Shown here one piece after another: positions 6,199 through 10,880 of a stretch of DNA of 12,243 bases. The stretch is from an uncultured Romboutsia sp. (lineage in GTDB: Bacteria; Bacillota; Clostridia; Peptostreptococcales; Peptostreptococcaceae), in contig CALESE010000053.1 of the NCBI GenBank assembly GCA_937907205.1, positions 1 to 12,243 on the forward strand, read 5' to 3'. Within the stretch, counting starts at the first letter, position 1. Every line of letters begins with the position of its first letter. The position numbers and the translations under genes are program-made. Under the pieces are notes generated by a model that was given only the letters and a program-made list of their open reading frames with translations, did not search any database and was not told the DNA's origin.

Positions 6199-6228
6199 AA
6201 GTGTGTGATTTTATATAATCACACACTT
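6199..6228. other. 12-bp perfect hairpin downstream of the 47-aa gene
   Basis: AAGTGTGTGATT (6199-6210) pairs perfectly with AATCACACACTT (6217-6228) across a 6-nt loop. It begins 2 nt after the stop of the minus-strand 47-aa gene, but T residues follow it only on the plus strand, so it is a poor terminator for that gene. It may be a weak terminator, an mRNA-stability element, or part of a replication origin with the GC-rich repeat at 6141. Confidence 0.5.
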
Positions 6229-6230
6229 TT

Positions 6231-6374
6231 CTATATACTAATTTTTGTTTCTAAATTTTTTAATTTTTGAACTACTTTACAAGCCTTCACAGCAACCTCA
6301 ACTTGATATAATTCATTTTCTTTTAATTCTTCTATTTCTTTGAATAATTTTTTTAATCTTTCTTTTTTCGACAT
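6231..6374 (-). CDS. 47-aa charged helical protein, first gene of the leftward operon
   Basis: GGAGGT (6382-6387) lies 7 nt from the ATG at 6372-6374. Another ATG at 6378 is too close to the site. The product MSKKERLKKLFKEIEELKEN, ending KLKNLETKISI, is nearly all charged or leucine-rich helix and could form a coiled coil. It occupies the place of a Cro-like gene, first after the promoter divergent from the CI-like repressor, but has no helix-turn-helix. Clostridial phages often carry such unassigned small genes at this point. Confidence 0.6.
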   Translation of the reverse strand: MSKKERLKKLFKEIEELKENELYQVEVAVKACKVVQKLKNLETKISI

Positions 6375-6404
6375 TACCATTACCTCCAATGTGATTATAT
6401 CTAC

Positions 6405-6530
6405 ATTTTACACACAAATAATGTGAGTTTCAACACTTTTATTTTTAAAAAGTGATTTTTTTATTATTTTCGCACTATTTTATTTGTTTTTTTTGTGTTG
6501 TTTTACACATAAATAGATGTTATTATATAT
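6405..6530. promoter_or_regulatory. Divergent control region of the CI-like repressor and leftward operon
   Basis: Leftward promoter: -35 TTGAAA (6428-6433), 17-bp spacer, -10 TAAAAT (6405-6410), start near 6398. Rightward promoter: either TTTACA (6502-6507) with TATATA (6524-6529), or TTGTTT (6498-6503) with TATTAT (6521-6526). The leftward spacer holds the half-sites CACA/TGTG in ACACAAATAATGTG. The rightward one overlaps the dyad TGTGTTGTTTTACACA (6494-6509). These repeated CACA/TGTG half-sites are likely operators for the repressor at 6544. Confidence 0.55.
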
Positions 6531-6543
6531 ATGAGGTGTTTTT

Positions 6544-6894
6544 ATGAATTTAAGAATAAGAGAAGTAAGAAAAGATAAAAAACTTACTCAGGAAAAGTTA
6601 GGAAATGTAATGGGTTTAAGTAGAGATTCTATAACTAGTATAGAAAACTCAAGAGTTCAACCTAGCGTACTTTTTATTAATCATTTCTGTGAAAAATTTA
6701 GAGTAAATAAAGAATGGCTCTTAAATGGAGTCGGTGAAAAATACTGTAAAGAAGATGATATTCTCGCTGATATATTCGCAGATATAACCGTTAATCCATC
6801 TCATAAGCTCAAAAATTTAATTAAAGAAATTAATGATTTAGACGATGAGTATTTAGATCTTATAGAAAAATTAGTAAAAGGTTTAAAAAGATAA
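6544..6894 (+). CDS. CI-like XRE-family prophage repressor, 116 aa
   Basis: The N-terminal helix-turn-helix is clear: MNLRIREVRKDKKLTQEKLG (1-20), then GLSRDSITSIENSRVQPSV with the recognition helix, then a typical tail KFRVNKEWLLNGVGEKYCKEDD, a signature of phage XRE repressors. The C-terminal 45 residues form a helical, probably dimerising part (LKNLIKEINDLDDEYLDLIEKL). There is no LexA-type peptidase domain, so induction would need an antirepressor, for which the Rha/ORF6C protein is a candidate, rather than RecA-assisted self-cleavage. GAGGTG 5 nt before the ATG sets the start. Divergent placement from the leftward early operon fits its role as the lysogeny repressor. The stop codon lies within its terminator. 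Confidence 0.88.
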   Translation: MNLRIREVRKDKKLTQEKLGNVMGLSRDSITSIENSRVQPSVLFINHFCEKFRVNKEWLLNGVGEKYCKEDDILADIFADITVNPSHKLKNLIKEINDLDDEYLDLIEKLVKGLKR

Positions 6895-6928
6895 AAGAGA
6901 GATGTTATTATTAACATCTCTCTTTTAT
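6891..6928 (+). terminator. Strong intrinsic terminator of the repressor gene
   Basis: A perfect 17-bp stem (ATAAAAGAGAGATGTTA with its complement at 6912-6928) with a 4-nt loop, followed by CTTTGTT. The 5' arm begins in the last codon of the repressor, and the 3' arm encodes the C-terminus of the convergent 39-aa ORF. A-rich flanks make it likely to work in both directions. Confidence 0.8.
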
Positions 6929-7030
6929 CTTTGTTATATACTTAAATAAAAAGTTTATAACTTGAGTATCATTTATATTTTCTATAATTTCAATAATTTT
7001 ATTTTTTTTATATTTTATTTCTTCTCTCAT
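6911..7030 (-). CDS. 39-aa ORF converging on the repressor gene
   Basis: A very good ribosome site (GGGAGGAATT) precedes the ATG at 7028-7030. The product MREEIKYKKNKIIEIIENIN, then DTQVINFLFKYITKIKERC, is amphipathic: a basic helix followed by a hydrophobic one. Its last codons and stop lie inside the 3' arm of the repressor terminator, so the two transcripts end head-on. Similar short ORFs (KIIEII..I.D...I.FLYK-like) occur beside XRE genes in clostridial phages, from my recall. Function is unknown; a regulatory or toxin-like peptide is possible but unsupported. Confidence 0.55.
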   Translation of the reverse strand: MREEIKYKKNKIIEIIENINDTQVINFLFKYITKIKERC

Positions 7031-7137
7031 AATTCCTCCCTAGTATGAAAAATATCTAAAATTTAACCTATATAAGCATTTATTTTAATTTAATGTAAAA
7101 ATTATCATTAAGTGCAATTTAATTGCTTAAAATCGAT
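7031..7137. other. AT-rich spacer with no gene seen
   Basis: Between the small minus-strand ORF and the end of the methyltransferase gene there is only AT-rich sequence. I find no convincing ORF, hairpin terminator or repeat, although a promoter for the 39-aa ORF should lie here. Confidence 0.5.
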
Positions 7138-7905
7138 TTATTTGCCTTTTAATGATGTATTTTCAGCGTAAGCTATTTCAATTCTATTTTTAGCTATATT
7201 AAAATACTCATTATCTAATTCAATTCCTATAAATCGTCTACCTAAATTACCTGATGCAACACCTACGCTTCCACTTCCCATACAATTATCGAGAATTAAA
7301 TCTCCTTCTCTTGTATAAGTTTTGATTAAATATTCCAAAAGAGATACTGGCTTTTGAGTTGGATGTATACATTTAGCTTCTTTATCAAAAAATAATACAT
7401 TATTAGGATAATTTGTATATTTAACTATATGTTCTTTTTGCAATGAATCCATTTTATATATTCCATCTTTTTTGTTTCTTTTACATTTTTTAACTATAGG
7501 TTTATCTAGCTCTATTAATCCCTGTGGAATATACATAGGTTTTTTCTTATAGAATACATTTATATCTTCAACTTTTCTCATCGGCTGATGCTTTGCAAAT
7601 GTAAAACCAGTACTTTTATTTTTAATCCAATACCAACTGTATTTATAATTCTTTATATTAGAATTTATTAATTTAGTCGTAAATGGTTGAGCTGAAAATA
7701 ATACAATAACTCCATTTTCTTTTATAATACGATTGTATTGTTCCCACAATAAATCAAACGGAATTATGTTATCCCATTTACAATCTGTTGTTCCGTATGG
7801 CAAATCACATAAGATCATATCTATTGTTTTATCTTCAATACATTTCATTTTTTCTATACATTCACAATTATATAATTCATATTTTTTTAGTTTATTTAGT
7901 GTCAT
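7138..7905 (-). CDS. Beta-class DNA methyltransferase (N6-adenine or N4-cytosine)
   Basis: A 255-aa S-adenosylmethionine-dependent DNA methyltransferase. The catalytic motif is DLPYG (34-38, in place of DPPY) near the N-terminus. The AdoMet-binding motif LDNCMGSGSVG (205-215, the F/MxGxG loop) is near the C-terminus, preceded by HPTQKPVSLLEYLI (181-194) and followed by FIGIELDNEYF (225-235). This catalytic-first order defines the beta class. The target-recognition part should lie at about 100-175. It is full length for the class. Its ribosome site is AAAGGAGGAG. No restriction nuclease is visible, so it appears to be an orphan that protects or marks DNA. The divergent 64-aa XRE protein at 8006 and the palindrome between them suggest transcriptional control of the enzyme, comparable to controller proteins of restriction-modification systems. 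Confidence 0.9.
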   Translation of the reverse strand: MTLNKLKKYELYNCECIEKMKCIEDKTIDMILCDLPYGTTDCKWDNIIPFDLLWEQYNRIIKENGVIVLFSAQPFTTKLINSNIKNYKYSWYWIKNKSTGFTFAKHQPMRKVEDINVFYKKKPMYIPQGLIELDKPIVKKCKRNKKDGIYKMDSLQKEHIVKYTNYPNNVLFFDKEAKCIHPTQKPVSLLEYLIKTYTREGDLILDNCMGSGSVGVASGNLGRRFIGIELDNEYFNIAKNRIEIAYAENTSLKGK

Positions 7906-7912
7906 ATTAACT

Positions 7913-7997
7913 CCTCCTTTCGATGTCTGGGATATTTTACCATGAGATTGTATTCCTGACAGGAATATTTTTCGACATTTTTTGATAACGAAAGGAG
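7913..7997. promoter_or_regulatory. Methyltransferase/XRE divergent control region with 17-bp palindrome
   Basis: TATTCCTGACAGGAATA (7951-7967) is a perfect palindrome, 8-bp arms around one A. For the methyltransferase, the minus strand has an extended -10 (TGGTAAAAT, TAAAAT at about 7934-7939) with a CTGTCA -35-like hexamer that falls inside the palindrome, so a bound XRE dimer would block it. The two ribosome sites also form an outer inverted repeat (CTCCTTTCG at 7913-7921 and CGAAAGGAG at 7989-7997). The rightward promoter is not clear. Confidence 0.55.
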
Positions 7998-8005
7998 ATA
8001 ATTTT

Positions 8006-8200
8006 ATGATTAGAAAGCATAGAATAAAAAAAAATATAACCCAAAAAGAAATCGCAAAAAAAATAAAAGTAAGTCAAGGTTATATGTCTAAATTAGAAAA
8101 TAAACGTATTAATAACATTAACCGAGAAATTATTTTTAAACTATCTTATATATTAGATATAGATGCTACTGAATTATTAATTTGGTTATTAGGTAATTAA
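8006..8200 (+). CDS. 64-aa XRE regulator, probable controller of the methyltransferase
   Basis: A minimal helix-turn-helix protein: MIRKHRIKKNITQKEIAKKI (1-20), recognition helix in KVSQGYMSKLENKRI, then INREIIFKLSYILDIDATELLIW completing the fold. It has nothing beyond the DNA-binding domain, the same size as restriction-modification controller proteins. The ATG at 8006 has AAAGGAG 8 nt upstream; an upstream TTG at 7982 lacks a ribosome site. It is divergent from the methyltransferase, with a perfect 17-bp palindrome in the gap as its probable operator. It could alternatively be a plasmid copy or phage regulator that merely sits beside that gene. Confidence 0.8.
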   Translation: MIRKHRIKKNITQKEIAKKIKVSQGYMSKLENKRINNINREIIFKLSYILDIDATELLIWLLGN

Positions 8201-8238
8201 ATTGTATATAATCCATTTTTTATTATGAAAAGGTAAAA

Positions 8239-8370
8239 ATATTGAAAATACCTGGATAGAAAAAATCTTTCTATCCAATAGATATATTGAAAATACTTGG
8301 ATAGAAAAAATTTTTCTATCCAATAGAAAAAATCTTTCTATCCAATAGAAAAATTTTTTCTACAAACTAG
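8239..8370. repeat. Iteron-like tandem 22-bp repeats with dyads, candidate replication origin
   Basis: A unit ending CTATCCAATAG occurs at 8260-8281, 8305-8326 and 8327-8348. A diverged copy (ending CTACAAACTAG) is at 8349-8370. The last three abut exactly at 22-bp steps, two helical turns. The first two units lie in a larger 45-bp direct repeat (from 8239 and 8284) that adds ATATTGAAAATAC and GGATAG, so each also forms a dyad: 10-bp arms at 8253-8277 and 13-bp arms around one base at 8297-8323. Dense A-tracts suggest bending or easy melting. Position just before the RepA_N gene makes this the likely initiator-binding origin. Confidence 0.7.
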
Positions 8371-8439
8371 ATTTAATAAACTAAATTAATAAAACTATAT
8401 ATTAATCTCTCCTAGAAAAAAAATAAATAGTAAAATAAT

Positions 8440-8468
8440 TTGACTATATTTTATATATATGGTATATT
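8440..8468 (+). promoter_or_regulatory. Promoter for the replication operon
   Basis: TTGACT (8440-8445), 17-bp spacer, TATATT (8463-8468), with TGG directly before the -10 (extended -10 form). Transcription would start near 8475, right at the ribosome site GAGGTG of the first gene, so the leader would be extremely short. It lies 70 bp beyond the repeats. Confidence 0.55.
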
Positions 8469-8485
8469 TTGAGAGAGGTGATAAA

Positions 8486-8755
8486 ATGACATTATTAGAG
8501 ATATTAAATAGTAACCAATTAACAAAAGCTGATAAATTAATTCTTATATATTTAAATAAAATAGAGAAAAAAAGAATATGTAACGTTTCATATACAAAAA
8601 TAGCAAAAGATATTTGTACAAGTAAACAGACTATAATTACTTCAATTAAAAAATTAGAAGATAAAAAATTAATAGATATAGAAAATGTATTAGATGAAAA
8701 TAATGGTAATTTGACTAATATATATAAAATAACAGGAGGATATATAAATGATTAA
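8486..8755 (+). CDS. Winged-helix DNA-binding protein, partner of the RepA-type initiator
   Basis: An 89-aa protein with a winged-helix pattern: LTKADKLILIYLNKIEK (helix 1), VSYTKIAKDICTSKQTIITSIKKLEDKKLI (helices 2-3, with recognition helix TSKQTIITSIKKL), then a beta wing ending IYKI. This is the type seen in plasmid initiators and in HTH proteins that bind DNA as replication or copy-control factors. The ATG at 8486 has GAGGTG at ideal spacing; a frame extension from an ATG at 8459 would begin within the promoter. The gene overlaps the downstream initiator by 8 nt, so the two are translationally coupled and probably work together at the repeats upstream. Confidence 0.75.
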   Translation: MTLLEILNSNQLTKADKLILIYLNKIEKKRICNVSYTKIAKDICTSKQTIITSIKKLEDKKLIDIENVLDENNGNLTNIYKITGGYIND

Positions 8756-9695
8756 TAAGACAAATATAAATGACGTAGAAGAAACATTTGCAAAATTAGA
8801 TTTTGCATTAATATGCGAGGAAGAATATAAAAGTTTGAAACAAATTGATTGGGTTGTATTTTCTATACTAAAAAATCAAGAAGGTTTGTCTAAGAATAGT
8901 TATCATAGAGGAAATAAAAGTTATGTAGATAGCAATGGTAATGTTTTTATAAGAATTAGTCAGGAAAAGTTAGCAAAACTTTTAAAATTATCTATTCCAA
9001 CACTTAGAGCATCTTTAAAAAGGTTAGAAAAAGTATTTTTAATAGAAAATATAAATGTAGGGCTTAATAAATGTAATAAAATTTATGTTGGAAATCCTAA
9101 TAGAAGTATAACATTTTCAGAATACGTAAATAAGATTGGAATAGAATTAGACAATGAAATTAAAGAGTATGAGCCGCAAATAAATGTTACAAATATAAAT
9201 AATGAAAATAAAAAAGTTGTTAGCTCACCACAAACTAACAACTCCAAAGAAGATTTAGCCCAATCTTCAAATTATAAATATACTAATGGTAGTATAGCAC
9301 AAAATAAAGAATATATTCAAGATGAAAGTAATGTTATTTTAAAAATAGATCAAAAAACTCATGAAAATTTTAGAATTTTACAGTCATCAGGGATAAAATA
9401 CATACCTTATGAAAAACAAGAGCAATTTATATTATCTCTTGATATAGAAATATTAAAACTTGCAATAAATATAACTATAGAAAAGGCTCAAAAGCCTAAT
9501 TGGAACTATTTAATAAGTACATACGAAGATTTAAAAAATAAAAATGTCTCTAGTAATACAGAAAAGTTTTCTAAAGATGTAGTTGATTTTAATAATAAAA
9601 ATAGATTTCATAATTTTGAAGAAACTTTTACAAAATATACCGAAGAAGAATTTGAAGATATAATTTTAAAAAGCCAAAAGAAAAAATTTGGTTAA
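8748..9695 (+). CDS. repA: RepA_N-type plasmid replication initiator
   Basis: A 315-aa protein. Residues 15-118 match the N-terminal winged-helix domain of RepA_N initiators: FALICEEEYKSLKQIDWVVF, GLSKNSYHRGNKSYVDSNGN, then FIRISQEKLAKLLKLSIPTL and RASLKRLEKVFLIENINVGL with KIYVGNP. The middle (about 140-215) is polar, asparagine-rich and probably disordered, as in this family. The C-terminal part (about 220-275: LDIEILKLAINITIEKAQKP and NWNYLISTYEDLKNK) resembles the DnaD-like end that contacts host helicase-loading proteins. AGGAGGA sits 7 nt before the ATG and the gene overlaps its winged-helix partner by 8 nt. RepA_N proteins start theta replication of low-copy Gram-positive plasmids; here the repeats at 8239-8370 are the likely binding sites, although some family members bind within their own gene. 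Confidence 0.75.
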   Translation: MINKTNINDVEETFAKLDFALICEEEYKSLKQIDWVVFSILKNQEGLSKNSYHRGNKSYVDSNGNVFIRISQEKLAKLLKLSIPTLRASLKRLEKVFLIENINVGLNKCNKIYVGNPNRSITFSEYVNKIGIELDNEIKEYEPQINVTNINNENKKVVSSPQTNNSKEDLAQSSNYKYTNGSIAQNKEYIQDESNVILKIDQKTHENFRILQSSGIKYIPYEKQEQFILSLDIEILKLAINITIEKAQKPNWNYLISTYEDLKNKNVSSNTEKFSKDVVDFNNKNRFHNFEETFTKYTEEEFEDIILKSQKKKFG

Positions 9696-9718
9696 ATCAA
9701 AAATATATTAATGTTGTG

Positions 9719-9904
9719 ATGAAATGGAATGAGATTAGAATATTATACTCAAACAAGTTTGTATTATTGAAGAGCTTAAAAGATCATATAGAAAAAAATA
9801 AAAAAATTATAGATGATGTTGTATCACTAAAAGTAATTTATTAGTTAGATGTAAGGGTGATACATTTGTATTTTGATATAGTAAATACACCGATACTAAG
9901 ATAA
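9719..9904 (+). pseudogene. Decayed gene after repA (stop codon, deletion and frame change)
   Basis: An ATG at 9719 opens MKWNEIRILYSNKFVLLKSL, then KDHIEKNKKIIDDVVSLKVIY, and stops after 41 codons. In another frame a few bases later the sequence continues CKGDTFVF, a TGA, then YSKYTDTKI. From memory, these parts follow the order of a small, widespread clostridial family (MKW....P..FV.L..L..HIE... then CKGDTFVYHTSK), with about 15 codons missing between them. If so, this is a broken copy. There is no good ribosome site. Otherwise it is simply a 41-aa ORF of unknown role. Confidence 0.45.
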
Positions 9905-9909
9905 TACTA

Positions 9910-9950
9910 TGTATGAACCGAAGTATGAAAATCTGATTTCGGTTTGTACA
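9910..9950 (+). other. 13-bp hairpin with two G-U wobbles, possible structured RNA
   Basis: TGTATGAACCGAA (9910-9922) pairs with TTCGGTTTGTACA (9938-9950). Eleven pairs are Watson-Crick and two are G-U, which fits an RNA rather than a DNA-level element. The loop is 15 nt. Further weaker helices follow (ACAC/GTGT at about 9948-9962; TATCTC/GAGATA at about 9986-10017) before the hairpin at 10038. Together about 150 nt could form a noncoding RNA. I recognise no known RNA family. Confidence 0.4.
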
Positions 9951-10037
9951 CGTATATTGTGTAAGGTGAATATATTGGAAATACTATATCTCCTCGTAAT
10001 CTCCAAAATAGAGATAGCGAAATCCAGGTGTAATAAA

Positions 10038-10069
10038 ATAAGCTAGAGAAATAAACTTCTCTAGCTTAT
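10038..10069 (-). terminator. Intrinsic terminator downstream of the lipoprotein gene
   Basis: A perfect 13-bp stem (ATAAGCTAGAGAA with TTCTCTAGCTTAT) and a 6-nt loop. On the minus strand it is followed by TTTATTA, on the plus strand by a less T-rich sequence, so it probably ends the lipoprotein transcript. It may also stop transcription coming from the repA side. It lies about 50 bp beyond the lipoprotein stop. Confidence 0.7.
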
Positions 10070-10093
10070 ATATGATTACTCTTAATATCTAAG

Positions 10094-10113
10094 TAGTAGG
10101 TTTCTAAATCTAC
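10094..10113. repeat. Left copy of a short direct repeat flanking the lipoprotein gene
   Basis: TAGTAGGT, a short gap and AATCTACA occur here, just after the lipoprotein stop, and again in the same orientation at 10683-10700, beyond its promoter. The gap differs by 3 nt. Each copy can fold GTAG/CTAC. A related AGGTGTAAT motif recurs at 10026. They may mark the borders of an inserted cassette. Confidence 0.35.
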
Positions 10114-10120
10114 ACCTGAT

Positions 10121-10585
10121 TTATTTATTTTCTTTCACAACTTGGGCATTTTGTTTTAATTCAGCAAATGATTTTTCATCAATTTTAACTCCAAATTTCT
10201 CAACTAATGTAGTTAAAATTGTGATTATTTCATTATATCCTTCAGTCCAATCATTTACGTAGCATTTTAAAGGATCTTCTTGCTTGTTTAGAGCGTTTAA
10301 ATAATCTACTGCTAATTTAGCTAGATCAGGGTTATCAAAATCTGCATCTTTATATTTTTCTAATATGTTTTTTTCTTTTAATATAGCTTTTTTAAGATAC
10401 TCTTTTTCATTCAAAGTTATTTTTCCAGACTCAACATCATTAATATACTTCGCCATAGCGTCAAATGATTTTCCAACATCCTTTACAAAGTTTTTATCTT
10501 GTGCCTTTGGTTCGTCAGAGCTAGAACAAGCTACTAAAGATAATGATAATAACAAAGTTGTTAATATTGTTAAAACTCTTTTCAT
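10121..10585 (-). CDS. Small lipoprotein, 154 aa
   Basis: A classical lipoprotein signal peptide: basic start MKRV, hydrophobic core LTILTTLLLSLS and lipobox LVAC with the lipidated cysteine at residue 20, followed by the usual SSSDEPK linker. The mature part is charged and helical (DVGKSFDAMAKYINDVESGK, LKKAILKEKNILEKYKDADF and a C-terminal segment NEIITILTTLVEKFGVKI), presumably exposed on the outer face of the membrane. I start at the ATG at 10583-10585 because GGAGGT lies 6 nt upstream; the frame extends further but through the promoter. It has its own promoter, terminator and flanking short repeats, and is read against its neighbours. This is the pattern of a phage 'moron' gene. Surface lipoproteins of temperate phages can block superinfection, but nothing in the sequence shows that here. 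Confidence 0.85.
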   Translation of the reverse strand: MKRVLTILTTLLLSLSLVACSSSDEPKAQDKNFVKDVGKSFDAMAKYINDVESGKITLNEKEYLKKAILKEKNILEKYKDADFDNPDLAKLAVDYLNALNKQEDPLKCYVNDWTEGYNEIITILTTLVEKFGVKIDEKSFAELKQNAQVVKENK

Positions 10586-10612
10586 ATAAAACCTCCATAT
10601 GTAATTGTATCT

Positions 10613-10641
10613 ATAATAATTTAACACACGTATAATGTCGA
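10613..10641 (-). promoter_or_regulatory. Promoter of the lipoprotein gene
   Basis: Read on the minus strand: TCGACA (10636-10641), 17-bp spacer, TATTAT (10613-10618). Both hexamers match consensus at five of six positions. It gives a leader of about 20 nt before the ribosome site GGAGGT, so the lipoprotein is likely expressed independently of the prophage switches. Confidence 0.65.
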
Positions 10642-10682
10642 AAAATATAAAAAAATGTAACAAAACTTAAAAAATTTAAATC

Positions 10683-10700
10683 TAGTAGGTGTAATCTACA
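10683..10700. repeat. Right copy of the direct repeat flanking the lipoprotein gene
   Basis: TAGTAGGTGTAATCTACA. See the left copy at 10094-10113. It lies 12 bp before the first centromere block of the partition locus, so it also marks the boundary between the two modules. Confidence 0.35.
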
Positions 10701-10712
10701 ATTTTAAATCTG

Positions 10713-10851
10713 AGTTACGAAACGTAACGAAAAGTAGAAAAAAGTTACTTTAAGTTACGGAAAACTATTGAATTTTAATAAAAAATGGTTTAAAATATAA
10801 ATATAGTTACGAAACGTAACGAAAAGTATAAAAAAGCTACTTTTAGTTACG
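10713..10851. repeat. parC-like centromere: two 47-bp blocks
   Basis: Blocks at 10713-10759 and 10805-10851 agree at 44 of 47 positions, 92 bp apart. Each starts with the dyad GTTACGAAACGTAAC and ends with TTTWAGTTACG. Each can be read as about five quasi-repeats of 10-11 bp (AGTTACGAAAC, GTAACGAAAAG, TAnAAAAAAG, yTACTTTwAG, TTACG...), a helical-turn spacing that suits ribbon-helix-helix ParR binding. They flank the parM promoter, the arrangement described for parC of plasmid R1. Confidence 0.8.
10768..10796 (+). promoter_or_regulatory. parM: parMR promoter between the two centromere blocks
   Basis: TTGAAT (10768-10773), 17-bp spacer, TAAAAT (10791-10796). Transcription would start near 10803 and run through the second block. 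ParR bound to either block would cover the promoter or start site, so autoregulation is expected. Confidence 0.6.
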
Positions 10852-10880
10852 TTGATATTATATATAAAAGGAGAGAAAAA

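Noticed and set aside
7138..8200. Complete restriction-modification system
   Set aside because: A methyltransferase and a controller-like protein are present, but no nuclease-sized ORF lies on either side.
8239..8370. CRISPR array
   Set aside because: The repeats are directly abutting or nested with no unique spacers of uniform length, and no cas gene is present. Iterons explain the spacing better.
9840..10036. Group I intron or IStron remnant
   Set aside because: The core conserved segments could not be found, there is no transposase or TnpB-like ORF, and the insert would not interrupt an intact gene.
10683..10700. Resemblance to a Cas12a-type direct repeat (CTAC...GTAG stem)
   Set aside because: The stem order and loop do not match, only isolated copies exist, and there is no array or effector gene.
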